Notes: generated from the sequence alone by a model not told the origin. A stretch of 37,642 nucleotides of DNA from Porticoccaceae bacterium (GCA_012960115.1 DUBX01000040.1:19618-57259); one strand, 5' to 3'. Counted from the first letter of the stretch, positions 1-8,337 are shown. Translations and numbers: made by a program.

Positions 1-1002
1 AGTTCTGCCAATACGGTGAATATAAGCTTCGGTATCTTGAGGTATGTCATAGTTAAACACATGGGATACTCTTTGTACGTCTATGCCGCGTGCAGCAACG
101 TCTGTGGCAACAACAATATCCACTTGACCCTTCTTAAGACGATTAATGGTGCGTTCTCGAATAGCTTGACTGAGGTCGCCATTGAGGGCTGCAGACGAAA
201 AACCTCGAGCTTCAAGGCGCTCGGCAATGTCGACAGTTGACGATTTGGTCCGTACAAAGATGATCATACCGTCAAAAGACTCAACTTCGAGTACGCGTGT
301 TAAGGCATCCATCTTTTGATGGCTTTTGCAGGTCACATATTGTTGCTCAATGCGTTCTACGGTTTTTGTTTTATTCTCGATACTGATGGTTTCCGCATCA
401 CCAAGGTATTTCTGGGTCACTCTACGGATAGCGGGTGGCATCGTGGCTGAAAATAGTGCTCGCTGACAATCATTGGGTGTCTTAGCGAGAATGGTCTCTA
501 CATCGTCAATAAAACCCATGCGTAACATCTCGTCAGCTTCGTCGAGGATTAATCCTCTGACTTGGCTCAGATCCAGACTGCGCCGGCGCAAATGATCGAG
601 CATACGACCTGGCGTCCCTACGACAACTTGAGCGCCGCGCTTAAGGCCTCGTAGTTGACCGCCTATATCTGCTCCCCCATAGATAGGAAGTACGTGGAAA
701 CCTTTAATATGCTTGGCGTAGCTTTGGAAGGCCTCTGCTACCTGAATCGCTAATTCGCGAGTTGGGGTCAATACTAAGATTTGCGGTGATTTTTGCTTAT
801 CATCCAGTTTGCTCAAAAAAGGCAGAGCGAACGCGGCTGTTTTGCCCGTACCAGTTTGTGCCGTTCCTAATAGGTTTTGACCGTTCAAAAGGATAGGGAT
901 ACATTGCGCTTGAACTGGGGTCGGTTGCTCATAGCCGAGTTGCTGAACGGCTTTAAGTACCGGGGCAGAAATACCCAGTGATGCGAAGTCAATTGACGAC
1001 AT
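1..1002 (-). CDS. deaD: DEAD-box ATP-dependent RNA helicase, DeaD/CsdA type (3' end outside window)
   Basis: The first 334 codons of an RNA helicase are read right to left from an ATG at 1000-1002 (protein begins MSSIDFASLG) and run off the left edge. All core motifs are visible: Q motif (GYEQPTPVQ), Walker A (AQTGTGKT), PTRELA, TPGR, DEAD box (LDEADEML), SAT (FSATMP), then domain 2 with the RTK motif, ATDVAARGID and HRIGR at the very edge. The pattern closely follows E. coli DeaD/CsdA, which unwinds structured RNA in ribosome assembly and cold adaptation. The family's C-terminal RNA-binding extension would lie outside, so SrmB- or RhlE-like alternatives are not formally excluded. The gene is divergent from the downstream nucleotidyltransferase across a long gap, as expected for deaD genes, which often carry long leaders. 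Confidence 0.93.
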   Translation of the reverse strand, partial: MSSIDFASLGISAPVLKAVQQLGYEQPTPVQAQCIPILLNGQNLLGTAQTGTGKTAAFALPFLSKLDDKQKSPQILVLTPTRELAIQVAEAFQSYAKHIKGFHVLPIYGGADIGGQLRGLKRGAQVVVGTPGRMLDHLRRRSLDLSQVRGLILDEADEMLRMGFIDDVETILAKTPNDCQRALFSATMPPAIRRVTQKYLGDAETISIENKTKTVERIEQQYVTCKSHQKMDALTRVLEVESFDGMIIFVRTKSSTVDIAERLEARGFSSAALNGDLSQAIRERTINRLKKGQVDIVVATDVAARGIDVQRVSHVFNYDIPQDTEAYIHRIGRT

Positions 1003-1491
1003 TAATTTACCTGTGGCTTAGGGTTTTTATGCCCTGGATTATTAGGGCGCGCAGTATACGCCTAAGTAGTTCATTTTTATAGTTTATTTGCACTTCATTT
1101 AAGCTAAATTATGAATTGTCGTGAATGTTAGCTAATGATGATCAGGGCATTAAAAAGCACAGTCTTAATCGCTAGTCACTCGAGAGCACCCACGTCTTTA
1201 TATGGTCGATATAGTACATAATCTATATTTTGTAATTACCTAGTGTTTATACCCTTATAAGCAAGGTGAATATGAAATATGCTGCTGTTATCCCTATTAA
1301 CCCATGGTGTTTTGCGTTTAAATACGCTTTAGAATGAATGTACTTACATTTTAATTTTTAAAGCGCGGTTGTACGATATATTTTATATCGTCGCTCAAAC
1401 GACTAACGAATGCTGTTTAATCAAAAAGGCCTACTGTGTTGTCTGACTACATCTCCCTAAGAGTTAATCTATTCATGATCTCTGACCGTCT
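1003..1491. other. 489-nt AT-rich intergenic region between deaD and the nucleotidyltransferase
   Basis: No convincing gene is seen here. The region must hold the deaD leader and promoter (reading left) and the promoter of the gene at 1492 (reading right). It contains a perfect 8-bp inverted repeat (1373-1391) and a 21-codon reading frame at 1272-1337 preceded by an AAGGTG Shine-Dalgarno-like stretch. That short frame has no recognisable similarity and may be chance. Composition is distinctly AT-rich. Confidence 0.6.
1373..1391. repeat. Perfect 8-bp inverted repeat, 3-nt loop
   Basis: The arms are ACGATATA and TATATCGT around a TTT loop. No T-run follows on either strand, so a rho-independent terminator is unlikely. 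An operator or a leader hairpin is possible. It lies about 100 nt upstream of the gene starting at 1492. Confidence 0.5.
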
Positions 1492-2262
1492 ATGAAAATT
1501 ATTATAGTCAGTGGTGGCTTTGACCCGATCCATTCGGGTCATATTGCCTACTTTAAAGCGGCTAAAGCATTAGGTGATAAGTTGATTGTTGCGCTCAATT
1601 CTGACCAGTGGTTGATCAACAAGAAAGGGAAGTTTTTCATGCCCTTTGGTGAGAGGAAAATTATTATCGAAAATTTAGGCATGGTCGATGAGGTTATGGA
1701 CTTTGAGGATGATACTCAAGGAAGTGCTAGCTTAGCGCTTGAAAAAGTTAAACAAAATTATCCAGATGATGCGATTATTTTTTGCAATGGTGGAGATAGA
1801 ACCAATAGAAATTTTCTAGAAATGAATGTTTCTGGTGTAGAGTTCGTTTTTGGAGTGGGCGGAGAAGATAAAAAGAATTCATCTAGCTGGATTCTCAAAG
1901 AGTTTCAATATCGAAGCGAAGAAAGAGTCTGGGGTAAATTTTATGATTTGTTTGAAAATGAATCTCTCAAATTAAAAGAATTGGTTATTGACGCTGGCAA
2001 AGGCATGAGCTTTCAGCGTCATTTTTTTAGAGATGAAATTTGGTTCGTTAGCAAGGGTGCTTGCATAGTCAATTACAGCAAAGATAATTCGGATAAATAT
2101 GAAGCGTTAAATTTAGATCTAGAGCATGTTTTTCATGTGGAAAAAAAGGCATGGCATCAAGTTGTTAATCCATACGATGAACCATGTAACATTATTGAGA
2201 TTCAGTATGGTGAAAAAACTAATGAAGATGATATCGAACGTTTAAGATATTATGACAATTAA
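1492..2262 (+). CDS. Nucleotidyltransferase (cytidylyltransferase-like) fused to mannose-6-phosphate isomerase-type cupin
   Basis: A 256-residue two-domain protein. Residues 1-138 form a CTP-transferase-like Rossmann domain with the nucleotide-binding signature GGFDPIHSGH (8-17) and a C-terminal SSSWI segment (130-134) where TagD-type enzymes have their ISTT motif. Residues 144-256 resemble the cupin domain of type II phosphomannose isomerases (ManC/AlgA C-terminus), opening RVWG and ending EDDIERL. Of the cupin metal-ligand positions, H177, E182 and H222 remain, but the second His of the usual HxH is Phe. The likely role is activation of a sugar or polyol phosphate for surface polysaccharide. 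The substrate is unknown, and no glycan genes lie nearby. The gene is visibly AT-richer than its neighbours and has only a weak ribosome binding site; an in-frame stop 9 nt upstream fixes this start. Horizontal acquisition is plausible. Confidence 0.8.
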   Translation: MKIIIVSGGFDPIHSGHIAYFKAAKALGDKLIVALNSDQWLINKKGKFFMPFGERKIIIENLGMVDEVMDFEDDTQGSASLALEKVKQNYPDDAIIFCNGGDRTNRNFLEMNVSGVEFVFGVGGEDKKNSSSWILKEFQYRSEERVWGKFYDLFENESLKLKELVIDAGKGMSFQRHFFRDEIWFVSKGACIVNYSKDNSDKYEALNLDLEHVFHVEKKAWHQVVNPYDEPCNIIEIQYGEKTNEDDIERLRYYDN

Positions 2263-2351
2263 AGTTGATGCTATTTAGCTAATTCCCTCTGAAACCATAA
2301 TGCTTATACAAAAAGTACAACATACTTCGACCATGATGTTAGGAAAGTCTA

Positions 2352-3044
2352 ATGAGTGAACTCCACCTCGTGCGCCATGCGCAGGCCTCGTTTGGATCGA
2401 CAAATTACGATCAGTTATCAGATCTAGGCCATCAGCAATCGCGTTTTTTGGGTGAGTTTTTTAAGTTGCGGAATATGCGGTTTGATCAATTAGTGGTAGG
2501 GGATATGCACCGCCATCATCAAACGATGGATGGTATTTGTGAGGGGTTGGGGATAAACGGTAGTGATCGGTTAGTGTTACCTGGGCTCAATGAGTACAAC
2601 TTCGTTGATATGATGGAGGCTTATGGGAAGATTCACGGTGATACTCCGTTGTTTCAAAGCGTGATGAAAGATCCTACCGATAAGAAGAATTATTATCGAC
2701 TGCTGCGCCAGGTTCTTAACGCATGGACGTCTGACAGTATCCCAGGGGTTCCTGAAACCTGGGTGCAGTTTAAAGTCCGAGTCCAAGGTGCTCAAGAGCA
2801 GATCAAAGCCATGGGAAGCACCGGCAACAGTATTTTGGCCATTGGTTCTGGCGGGTCAATAAGCACTTTTGTTGGCTTGGTCCTTGGGATTCCCAATGAA
2901 AATGTCTTTGATCTTAATCTGCAGTATAAGAATACTGCCATAAGTCATTTCTTTTTTAACGAAAGAAAGATGAATTTGACTGGTTTTAACAGTGTTACCC
3001 ATTTGGATACCAATGAGATGGAACAGTATATTACTTACGGCTAG
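2352..3044 (+). CDS. Histidine phosphatase (phosphoglycerate mutase-like) family protein
   Basis: 230 residues. The catalytic RHA motif (R8-H9-A10, followed by QAS) identifies the histidine phosphatase superfamily. The C-terminal motif that normally carries the second catalytic His (SHGG) reads GSGG at residues 165-168, so Ser166 replaces that His. This is also seen in a subgroup of proteobacterial members, whose activity is not known to me. A Shine-Dalgarno-like AGGA precedes the ATG. The SDR gene starts 29 nt downstream on the same strand, suggesting co-transcription. The substrate cannot be named from sequence; a housekeeping GpmB or CobC role is unlikely given the altered site. Confidence 0.85.
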   Translation: MSELHLVRHAQASFGSTNYDQLSDLGHQQSRFLGEFFKLRNMRFDQLVVGDMHRHHQTMDGICEGLGINGSDRLVLPGLNEYNFVDMMEAYGKIHGDTPLFQSVMKDPTDKKNYYRLLRQVLNAWTSDSIPGVPETWVQFKVRVQGAQEQIKAMGSTGNSILAIGSGGSISTFVGLVLGIPNENVFDLNLQYKNTAISHFFFNERKMNLTGFNSVTHLDTNEMEQYITYG

Positions 3045-3073
3045 AATTTATAATTACTCAAGGAACAAAAGGC

Positions 3074-3841
3074 ATGGCAACAGAATTTGATATGAGCGGC
3101 AAAGTGGCAATGGTTACGGGCGCATCCAGTGGCTTTGGCGTGCATTTTGCAAAAATATTAGCGGCACGAGGTGCCAAGGTAGTCGTTGCAGCGCGTCGCA
3201 TTGATCGTCTTGAGTCTCTGGTGGCTGAGATTACAGCTGAAGGTGGCGCGGCGCTAGCCGTGGCAATGGATGTAACCAATTCTGACTCTATTGCGACTGC
3301 TTTTGACCAGAGTGAAGCGGCATTTGGAACGATCACGTTGGTGGCTAATAATGCGGGTATCGCAGAAGTCAAAAGCGCGGTGAAGATCGATGAGTCGAGC
3401 TGGGATAATATGATGGATACTAACCTTAAAGGGGTTTTTATCGTCGCTCAACAGGCCGCTAAGCGCATGATGGCGGCCGGTGTTGGAGGTGTTATTGTTA
3501 ACACCGCATCGATTTTGGGTTTGCGTGCGTCCTTCGGCCAGTCTAGTTACTCAGCTTCCAAGGCGGCTGTGGTTCAGTTGACCAAGTCGCTTGCTCTTGA
3601 GTGGGCCGGTAAAGGGATTCGTGTCAATGCGCTGTGTCCCGGTTACTTTTTAACCGAAATGACCGAAGCGGCTTTTGCGTCTCCTGAAAGCATGACCTTT
3701 CTTGCGTCGTCGCCTGCACGCCGTGCGGGAGAGATGGATGAGATGACAGGGCCATTTTTGCTGTTGGCTAGTGATGCGGGTTCTTATCTGCATGGTGTTG
3801 CATTGCCTGTTGATGGTGGGCAATCTATTGGTAATATGTAA
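3074..3841 (+). CDS. Short-chain dehydrogenase/reductase (SDR)
   Basis: 255 residues, a classical SDR. The cofactor motif TGASSGFG is at 15-22, NNAG at 92-95, and the catalytic tetrad N117-S146-Y159-K163 is intact (YSASK). Basic residues after the second strand (RRIDR, 41-45) favour NADP(H), by family rule. The C-terminal PVDGGQ is typical. The substrate cannot be assigned; similar SDRs next to histidine-phosphatase-like and acyl-CoA genes are often annotated as 3-hydroxyacyl or steroid dehydrogenases. The gene follows the phosphatase-like gene with a short gap and precedes pdxH by 27 nt, so the three may be one transcript. Confidence 0.9.
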   Translation: MATEFDMSGKVAMVTGASSGFGVHFAKILAARGAKVVVAARRIDRLESLVAEITAEGGAALAVAMDVTNSDSIATAFDQSEAAFGTITLVANNAGIAEVKSAVKIDESSWDNMMDTNLKGVFIVAQQAAKRMMAAGVGGVIVNTASILGLRASFGQSSYSASKAAVVQLTKSLALEWAGKGIRVNALCPGYFLTEMTEAAFASPESMTFLASSPARRAGEMDEMTGPFLLLASDAGSYLHGVALPVDGGQSIGNM

Positions 3842-3868
3842 TTAAAGTAAAAGAACGGTTGGCTTGAT

Positions 3869-4504
3869 ATGGGTATTAAAGATAATCGACGCGAATATGA
3901 CTACGGGACGCTATCTCGAGATAACTTGCGTACCAATCCTTTTGAGCAATTTTCTCTGTGGATGGATCAGGCTCTTGAGGCCGGAATTGTTGACCCTACC
4001 GCCATGAGTGTGGCTACCGTTGATCCTCAGGGTAGGCCTTGGCAGCGAATGGTGCTGCTGAAGGGGTTCGATGGGCGCGGCTTTGTTTTTTACACCAATT
4101 TAGGGAGTCGTAAAGCTGCAGATATTACGTCTAACCCTCAGGTTAGCCTGCAGTTTCCTTGGTTGCAATTGGATCGTCAGGTGATCGTGGGCGGGAGGGC
4201 AGAGCCTTTGTCAGATAACGAGATCACTGACTACTTTCAGAGTCGTCCAATATCGAGTCAGCTTGCTGCTTGGGCGTCAGAGCAGAGTAGTCCTATCCCG
4301 TCTCGTGAGATGTTGGAGGCTCAGTTCAACGCTGTGCAGCAGCGTTTTGAGTCGGGGGAGGTCCCTTTACCAAAATTTTGGGGTGGTTATAGAATAGTCC
4401 CTCGGGAATTTGAGTTTTGGCAGGGCGGCGAAAATCGCCTGCATGATCGTTTTTCGTTCCAACGTGATGGCGATAGCTGGACCATCTCACGGTTGTCGCC
4501 CTAA
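3869..4504 (+). CDS. pdxH: Pyridoxamine/pyridoxine 5'-phosphate oxidase
   Basis: 211 residues against 218 in E. coli. PdxH uses FMN and O2 to oxidise PNP or PMP to pyridoxal 5'-phosphate, the last step of PLP synthesis and salvage. Family signatures run in order: an N-terminal REYDYGTLSRDNL-like segment, GRPWQRMVLLKGFD, FYTNLGSRKA, the FPWLQLDRQV block, the SRPISSQLAAWAS block, and the C-terminal FWQGGENRLHDR that contributes FMN and substrate contacts. The stop codon overlaps that of convergent greB (shared bases 4501-4504). Confidence 0.96.
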   Translation: MGIKDNRREYDYGTLSRDNLRTNPFEQFSLWMDQALEAGIVDPTAMSVATVDPQGRPWQRMVLLKGFDGRGFVFYTNLGSRKAADITSNPQVSLQFPWLQLDRQVIVGGRAEPLSDNEITDYFQSRPISSQLAAWASEQSSPIPSREMLEAQFNAVQQRFESGEVPLPKFWGGYRIVPREFEFWQGGENRLHDRFSFQRDGDSWTISRLSP

Positions 4505-5016
4505 CTATTGGGGAACTCGTAACTGATGCCGGTAATAATGAAACAACGCGGTCCGGCAGGGGTTTTTACCATCACTTCTTCATCTAAACATTTTCCTATT
4601 AGCGCCTGAGCCATGGGTGAATCAATACTAATCCAATTAAGCGATGGGTCGATTTCGTCCGAGCCCACCAGTCTAAAAGTTTGCGGCACCTCATTGCCTT
4701 CTTCATCTTCAACGGTTACCCAGGCAGCAAAGAATACCTTCGTTGGATCCCTAGGTTTATCCTCAATAATCTTGGCGTCTTCTAAGCGTTTAGTGAGGTA
4801 GCGTACTCGGCTATCAATTTCACGTAGGCGTCGTTTGCCATAAATATAGTCACCGTTTTCAGAGCGATCTCCGTTCTTTGCCGCCTCATGAACCACCTGA
4901 GTAACCTGGGGGCGTTCGACCTTCCATAGTTGCCTAAGCTCAGCTCGCATATTGGCAGCACCTTCAGGTGTGATGTAAGGCGAACTTTTGGGTCTGGGGG
5001 GACGATAACGAGACAT
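4501..5016 (-). CDS. greB: Transcription elongation factor GreB
   Basis: 171 residues. GreB inserts its coiled-coil into the RNA polymerase secondary channel and stimulates cleavage of backtracked RNA. The N-terminal coiled-coil (about 14-90) carries the tip motif GDRSENGDY with the metal-holding acidic residues D50 and E53. The globular C-terminal domain carries the ISIDSPMAQAL signature. GreB rather than GreA is indicated by the KRRLREIDSRVRYLTKRLE pattern. A 9-residue Pro/Arg-rich N-terminal extension is present. The start ATG lies 2 nt after the stop of the upstream peptidase gene (TAAtcATG), so translation is probably coupled. The 3' end overlaps pdxH. Confidence 0.96.
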   Translation of the reverse strand: MSRYRPPRPKSSPYITPEGAANMRAELRQLWKVERPQVTQVVHEAAKNGDRSENGDYIYGKRRLREIDSRVRYLTKRLEDAKIIEDKPRDPTKVFFAAWVTVEDEEGNEVPQTFRLVGSDEIDPSLNWISIDSPMAQALIGKCLDEEVMVKTPAGPRCFIITGISYEFPNS

Positions 5017-5018
5017 GA

Positions 5019-6947
5019 TTAGCTAGTCTCGACAAGGTTAAATACTTCTTGATAAAACGTTAATTCGGCCTCCATGGCGCAAATAATATTGTTGGCCTTT
5101 CGAAATCCATGGCCCTCATCATCAAAGGTCACATAAGCGACCTTAATGCCTTTACTTTGCAATAGGTCCACCATCATTTCTGCCTGATTGGGTGGGACAA
5201 CCTTATCTTGAAGCCCCTGTAAAAAGATCACCGGGCAGTTAAGACCCTCTATATGATTTATGGGCGATCTTTCAATATAGATATCTTTTCGTTCAGGGTA
5301 GGGGCCTATCAGGCTATCTAAATACCGAGATTCAAACTTGTGAGTGTCGGTGGCCAGAGTTTCAAGATCACCAATGCCGTAAAGGCTTGCACCAGCCTTA
5401 AAGGTATCGGTAAAGGTTAGCGCTGAAAGTACGGTGTACCCACCAGCACTTCCGCCTCGGATAATACAGCGTTTGGGGTCTATTTTTCCTAAGCTTGCAA
5501 GGTGACCGATGGCGTATTGCGCATCCTCAACGTCGGCAAGCCCCCAGGCCCCCGTCAAGCCTTGGCGATAGTGACGGCCAAAACCGGTGCTGCCGCGGTA
5601 GTTGATGTCCACCACAGCAAAGCCGCGATTAGTCCAATATTGTATTTTAAGGTTTAAGCTACTGTCTGTTGCGCCAGTTGGACCACCATGGCATATAACA
5701 ATGACTAAAGGTAACTCTTGATCATCCCCGCGAAAATGAGCGTTGATTGGCGGGTAAAAGAAGGCATGCACCCTTTGATTGTCGGCGCTGGAAAATAATA
5801 CTGATTCTGGGGTTGATAACTGGCTGTTAGCTATCGGCAGTGATGCTGGAGAGTAAATTCTATTTAGCTGTTTATCTGCAGAGAAGCTAATTAATTCCGT
5901 TGATAGTCCTGGAGCACCGGCCATCATAAATAACTGTCCATGATGTGTGCAGATGCTATGCATGCTGCTGTAATGGCAGTCGATCTTGCCAAGTGTTTGT
6001 GCGGGTATATCGATAAGTCCGGTAAACCAAACGCCAGATTCAGTCCAAGTGCAACCAATGGTTTGGCTGTCAATGAAATCGTAGGTTGATACGCCTAGTT
6101 GCCATAAAGGTACGGCAAATTCGGCGTCCTTCAGCAGTACTGTTTCTCGATGCCCATCTCTGAGGCGATAGATATTCCACCAGTTATGGCTGTCTGATAC
6201 AAAATACAGAAGATTGTCCGGAGACCACTGAGGCTGAAAGATAGCTTCGTCTTGATTGCCACCTGCGACTAGGCATCTATTTGTTAGCTGCTTTCCACTG
6301 ACCGATGCTTGCCATAACTGCGTGTTATCCCACGGCATGTGGGGGTGTTGCCATTCAATCCAGCAGATTGTGTTGTTATCAGGGCTAAGGCGTGGATAGG
6401 CATAGAAGTCAGAACCCGCGACTAAAGTTTGGATCTCAGGGTGCTTTTGATCTAAGGCAATAGTGGCAATGTAGTTGTCTGGTTCTTGCCCCTCAATATG
6501 GTGCTCACAGACTGCGATCAAACGCTGATTTTTCGTGTCGACAATAATATCGGCAAAGCGAAAAGGTCCTTCAGGACTAACCGGTGAGGGGTTGTTTAAA
6601 GACTCTAAGTCGAGCTGATAAATACGTTGATCTAGAGCATTCACAAAATAGAGTTTTTGATTGGCCACTGTGTACGCCATACCGCCGTACTCATGCACTT
6701 TACTATTACAACTGAACTGAGTTGGCAAAAGGTCTTTAATCGCCCCTTCGGGAGTCTGACACATAATGACATTGCGGCCAGCTTCCCACGGCCGACTTTC
6801 GACCCAAAAAAGTGTATCCGCACTGGAATGAAGGTGATTGAGTCCGGGTGCAGCGCGAGTGATCATTTCTGCACTAATATCAGATGGCCATGTGCCAAAT
6901 GGTTTTATCACCTTGAGGATTGTTGCTTTAGAACTGTCAATATCCAA
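5019..6947 (-). CDS. S9 family (prolyl oligopeptidase-like / acylaminoacyl-peptidase-like) serine peptidase
   Basis: 642 residues: an N-terminal beta-propeller (about 30-380) with WD40-like PD40 repeats, then an alpha/beta-hydrolase peptidase domain. The nucleophile elbow GGSAGG gives Ser500; the triad is completed by Asp581 (LQGLQDKVVP) and His613 (DEGHGF). The oxyanion segment HGGPTG is at 420-425. It probably cleaves short peptides in the cytoplasm, as no signal peptide is visible. The start is a TTG supported by a strong AGGAGG 7 nt upstream; that AGGAGG lies in the last codons of the yciH homolog. It sits between yciH and greB with gaps of 3 and 2 nt, an unusual and very tight arrangement. 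Confidence 0.9.
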   Translation of the reverse strand: MDIDSSKATILKVIKPFGTWPSDISAEMITRAAPGLNHLHSSADTLFWVESRPWEAGRNVIMCQTPEGAIKDLLPTQFSCNSKVHEYGGMAYTVANQKLYFVNALDQRIYQLDLESLNNPSPVSPEGPFRFADIIVDTKNQRLIAVCEHHIEGQEPDNYIATIALDQKHPEIQTLVAGSDFYAYPRLSPDNNTICWIEWQHPHMPWDNTQLWQASVSGKQLTNRCLVAGGNQDEAIFQPQWSPDNLLYFVSDSHNWWNIYRLRDGHRETVLLKDAEFAVPLWQLGVSTYDFIDSQTIGCTWTESGVWFTGLIDIPAQTLGKIDCHYSSMHSICTHHGQLFMMAGAPGLSTELISFSADKQLNRIYSPASLPIANSQLSTPESVLFSSADNQRVHAFFYPPINAHFRGDDQELPLVIVICHGGPTGATDSSLNLKIQYWTNRGFAVVDINYRGSTGFGRHYRQGLTGAWGLADVEDAQYAIGHLASLGKIDPKRCIIRGGSAGGYTVLSALTFTDTFKAGASLYGIGDLETLATDTHKFESRYLDSLIGPYPERKDIYIERSPINHIEGLNCPVIFLQGLQDKVVPPNQAEMMVDLLQSKGIKVAYVTFDDEGHGFRKANNIICAMEAELTFYQEVFNLVETS

Positions 6948-6950
6948 AAA

Positions 6951-7274
6951 TCAGCCTCCTGCTAACTTGACATTATGGCCGCGTTTTTCCAGCTCTTTTT
7001 TGAGTAAATCACGATGATCACCTTGCACCTCAATAACTCCTGATTTAACGGTGCCACCAGTGCAGCATTTTTGCTTCAACTGTTTGGCTAAGGTCTTCAG
7101 ATCTGGTTCTGGCAAGTCAATCCCTGAAACAGTAGTGACCCCTTTCCCTTTACGACCTTTGGTTTCGCGCCTAATGCGCACAATACCGTCCGTTAAAGTA
7201 ACTTGGGATTGTGCGCTTTCCTGAATGCGGCCCACGTCGGTGGAATAGACTAATCGTGAGTCTTTGTTAGCCAT
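6951..7274 (-). CDS. yciH: YciH/SUI1 family translation initiation factor-like protein
   Basis: 107 residues, against 108 in E. coli YciH, the bacterial homolog of eIF1/SUI1, which can influence initiation fidelity. Signatures are an N-terminal LVYSTDVGR, the basic RRETKGRKGKGVTTV stretch, and the SUI1 fold core with KQKCCTGGTVK and EVQGDHRD. The start ATG shares one base with the stop of the upstream oxidoreductase (TAATG), and its final codons contain the ribosome binding site of the S9 peptidase gene. Translation of the three is therefore likely coupled. Confidence 0.94.
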   Translation of the reverse strand: MANKDSRLVYSTDVGRIQESAQSQVTLTDGIVRIRRETKGRKGKGVTTVSGIDLPEPDLKTLAKQLKQKCCTGGTVKSGVIEVQGDHRDLLKKELEKRGHNVKLAGG

Positions 7275-8275
7275 TAATTACTCTCATTTATTAGTAGTAA
7301 TTTACCAATATGTTTATTTGATTCCATTAGTTCGTGAGCTTGGGCCGCATGCGAAAGCGGAAATCTGTTATTAATAACGGGTTTGAATTTTCCCTCGGCA
7401 ATTAATGGCCAAACCTGAGCTTCAACACCCTGGGCAATTCGTTTCTTGTCTTTCAATGGTTGAGCTCTAAGGGTTGAGCCGGTTAATACGATCTGTTTCA
7501 GCATTAGAGGCATGAGATCTATTTCTACTTTGGAACCGCGTAAAAAGGCGATATTGACAATTCGTGCTTTTGGCGCGCAGACAGCAAAATTTTGCTGCAC
7601 ATAGTCACCGCCGACCATGTCCAGCACAACATTAACGCCACCATCGGTCAGTTCGGCACAGATGCTGACAAAATCATGTTCACGGTAGTTAATAGCTTTG
7701 ACCGCACCTAGTTTTTCACAAACCCTGCATTTTTCATCAGACCCGGCAGTGGCGATAACCTTAATGCCCATTGCGCTGGCCATTTGAATAGCTGTGGTAC
7801 CAATACCACTGGATCCACCGTGAACTAACAGCCATTCGTTGGGTTTTAATTCTGCTCGTTCAAAAAGATTGTGCCAAACGGTAAAACAGGTTTCCGGCAG
7901 TGCCGCGGCATCTTCAAGGCCTAGACCTTCAGGGATGGGAAGGCACAGAGATGCGTCTGCCAAGGCGTACTCAGCATAACCACCGCCGGCTAGCAAGGCG
8001 CATACTTGGTCCCCTATTTTCCAGCGGGTGACCTCATTGCCGGCAGCCACTACTGTGCCTGACACCTCAAGGCCAGGAATATCTGATGAGCCAGGGGGCG
8101 CAGGATAAAAGCCTAAGCGCTGAAACACGTCGGGCCGGTTAACACCTGCCGCCGCGACTTTTATCAGCACTTGATTGTCATTATGCGAGGGCATTGGACG
8201 CGATGTCGGCTGTAAAACTTTTGGACCGCCGGGTTGAGTAATTTCAATACTGATTTGATTGACAGGCAGGCTCAT
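7274..8275 (-). CDS. NAD(P)H quinone oxidoreductase, zinc-independent MDR family (PIG3-like)
   Basis: 333 residues from the ATG at 8273-8275, which has AGAGG six bases upstream; a TTG one codon earlier is less likely. It is a medium-chain dehydrogenase/reductase: GroES-like N-terminal domain with AAGVNRPD (43-50 from the TTG), then a Rossmann domain with HGGSSGIGTTAIQ. The cysteine/histidine set of zinc alcohol dehydrogenases is absent, and the PIG3 (TP53I3)-like pattern PPG..DIPGLEVSG is present. The probable reaction is NADPH-dependent reduction of quinones or enals. It is first gene of the QOR-yciH-peptidase-greB run. Confidence 0.88.
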   Translation of the reverse strand: MSLPVNQISIEITQPGGPKVLQPTSRPMPSHNDNQVLIKVAAAGVNRPDVFQRLGFYPAPPGSSDIPGLEVSGTVVAAGNEVTRWKIGDQVCALLAGGGYAEYALADASLCLPIPEGLGLEDAAALPETCFTVWHNLFERAELKPNEWLLVHGGSSGIGTTAIQMASAMGIKVIATAGSDEKCRVCEKLGAVKAINYREHDFVSICAELTDGGVNVVLDMVGGDYVQQNFAVCAPKARIVNIAFLRGSKVEIDLMPLMLKQIVLTGSTLRAQPLKDKKRIAQGVEAQVWPLIAEGKFKPVINNRFPLSHAAQAHELMESNKHIGKLLLINESN

Positions 8276-8337
8276 CAATAACCTCTTATTGGTAAAGTGA
8301 GAGTTTAGCTGTATATAGCATCACTTCTCAATGGATC

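Noticed and set aside
1272-1337. 21-codon ORF beginning MKYAAVIP
   Set aside because: It has a fair Shine-Dalgarno but no homology; the start resembles nucleotidyltransferase N-termini only over eight residues. Too weak to call a gene.
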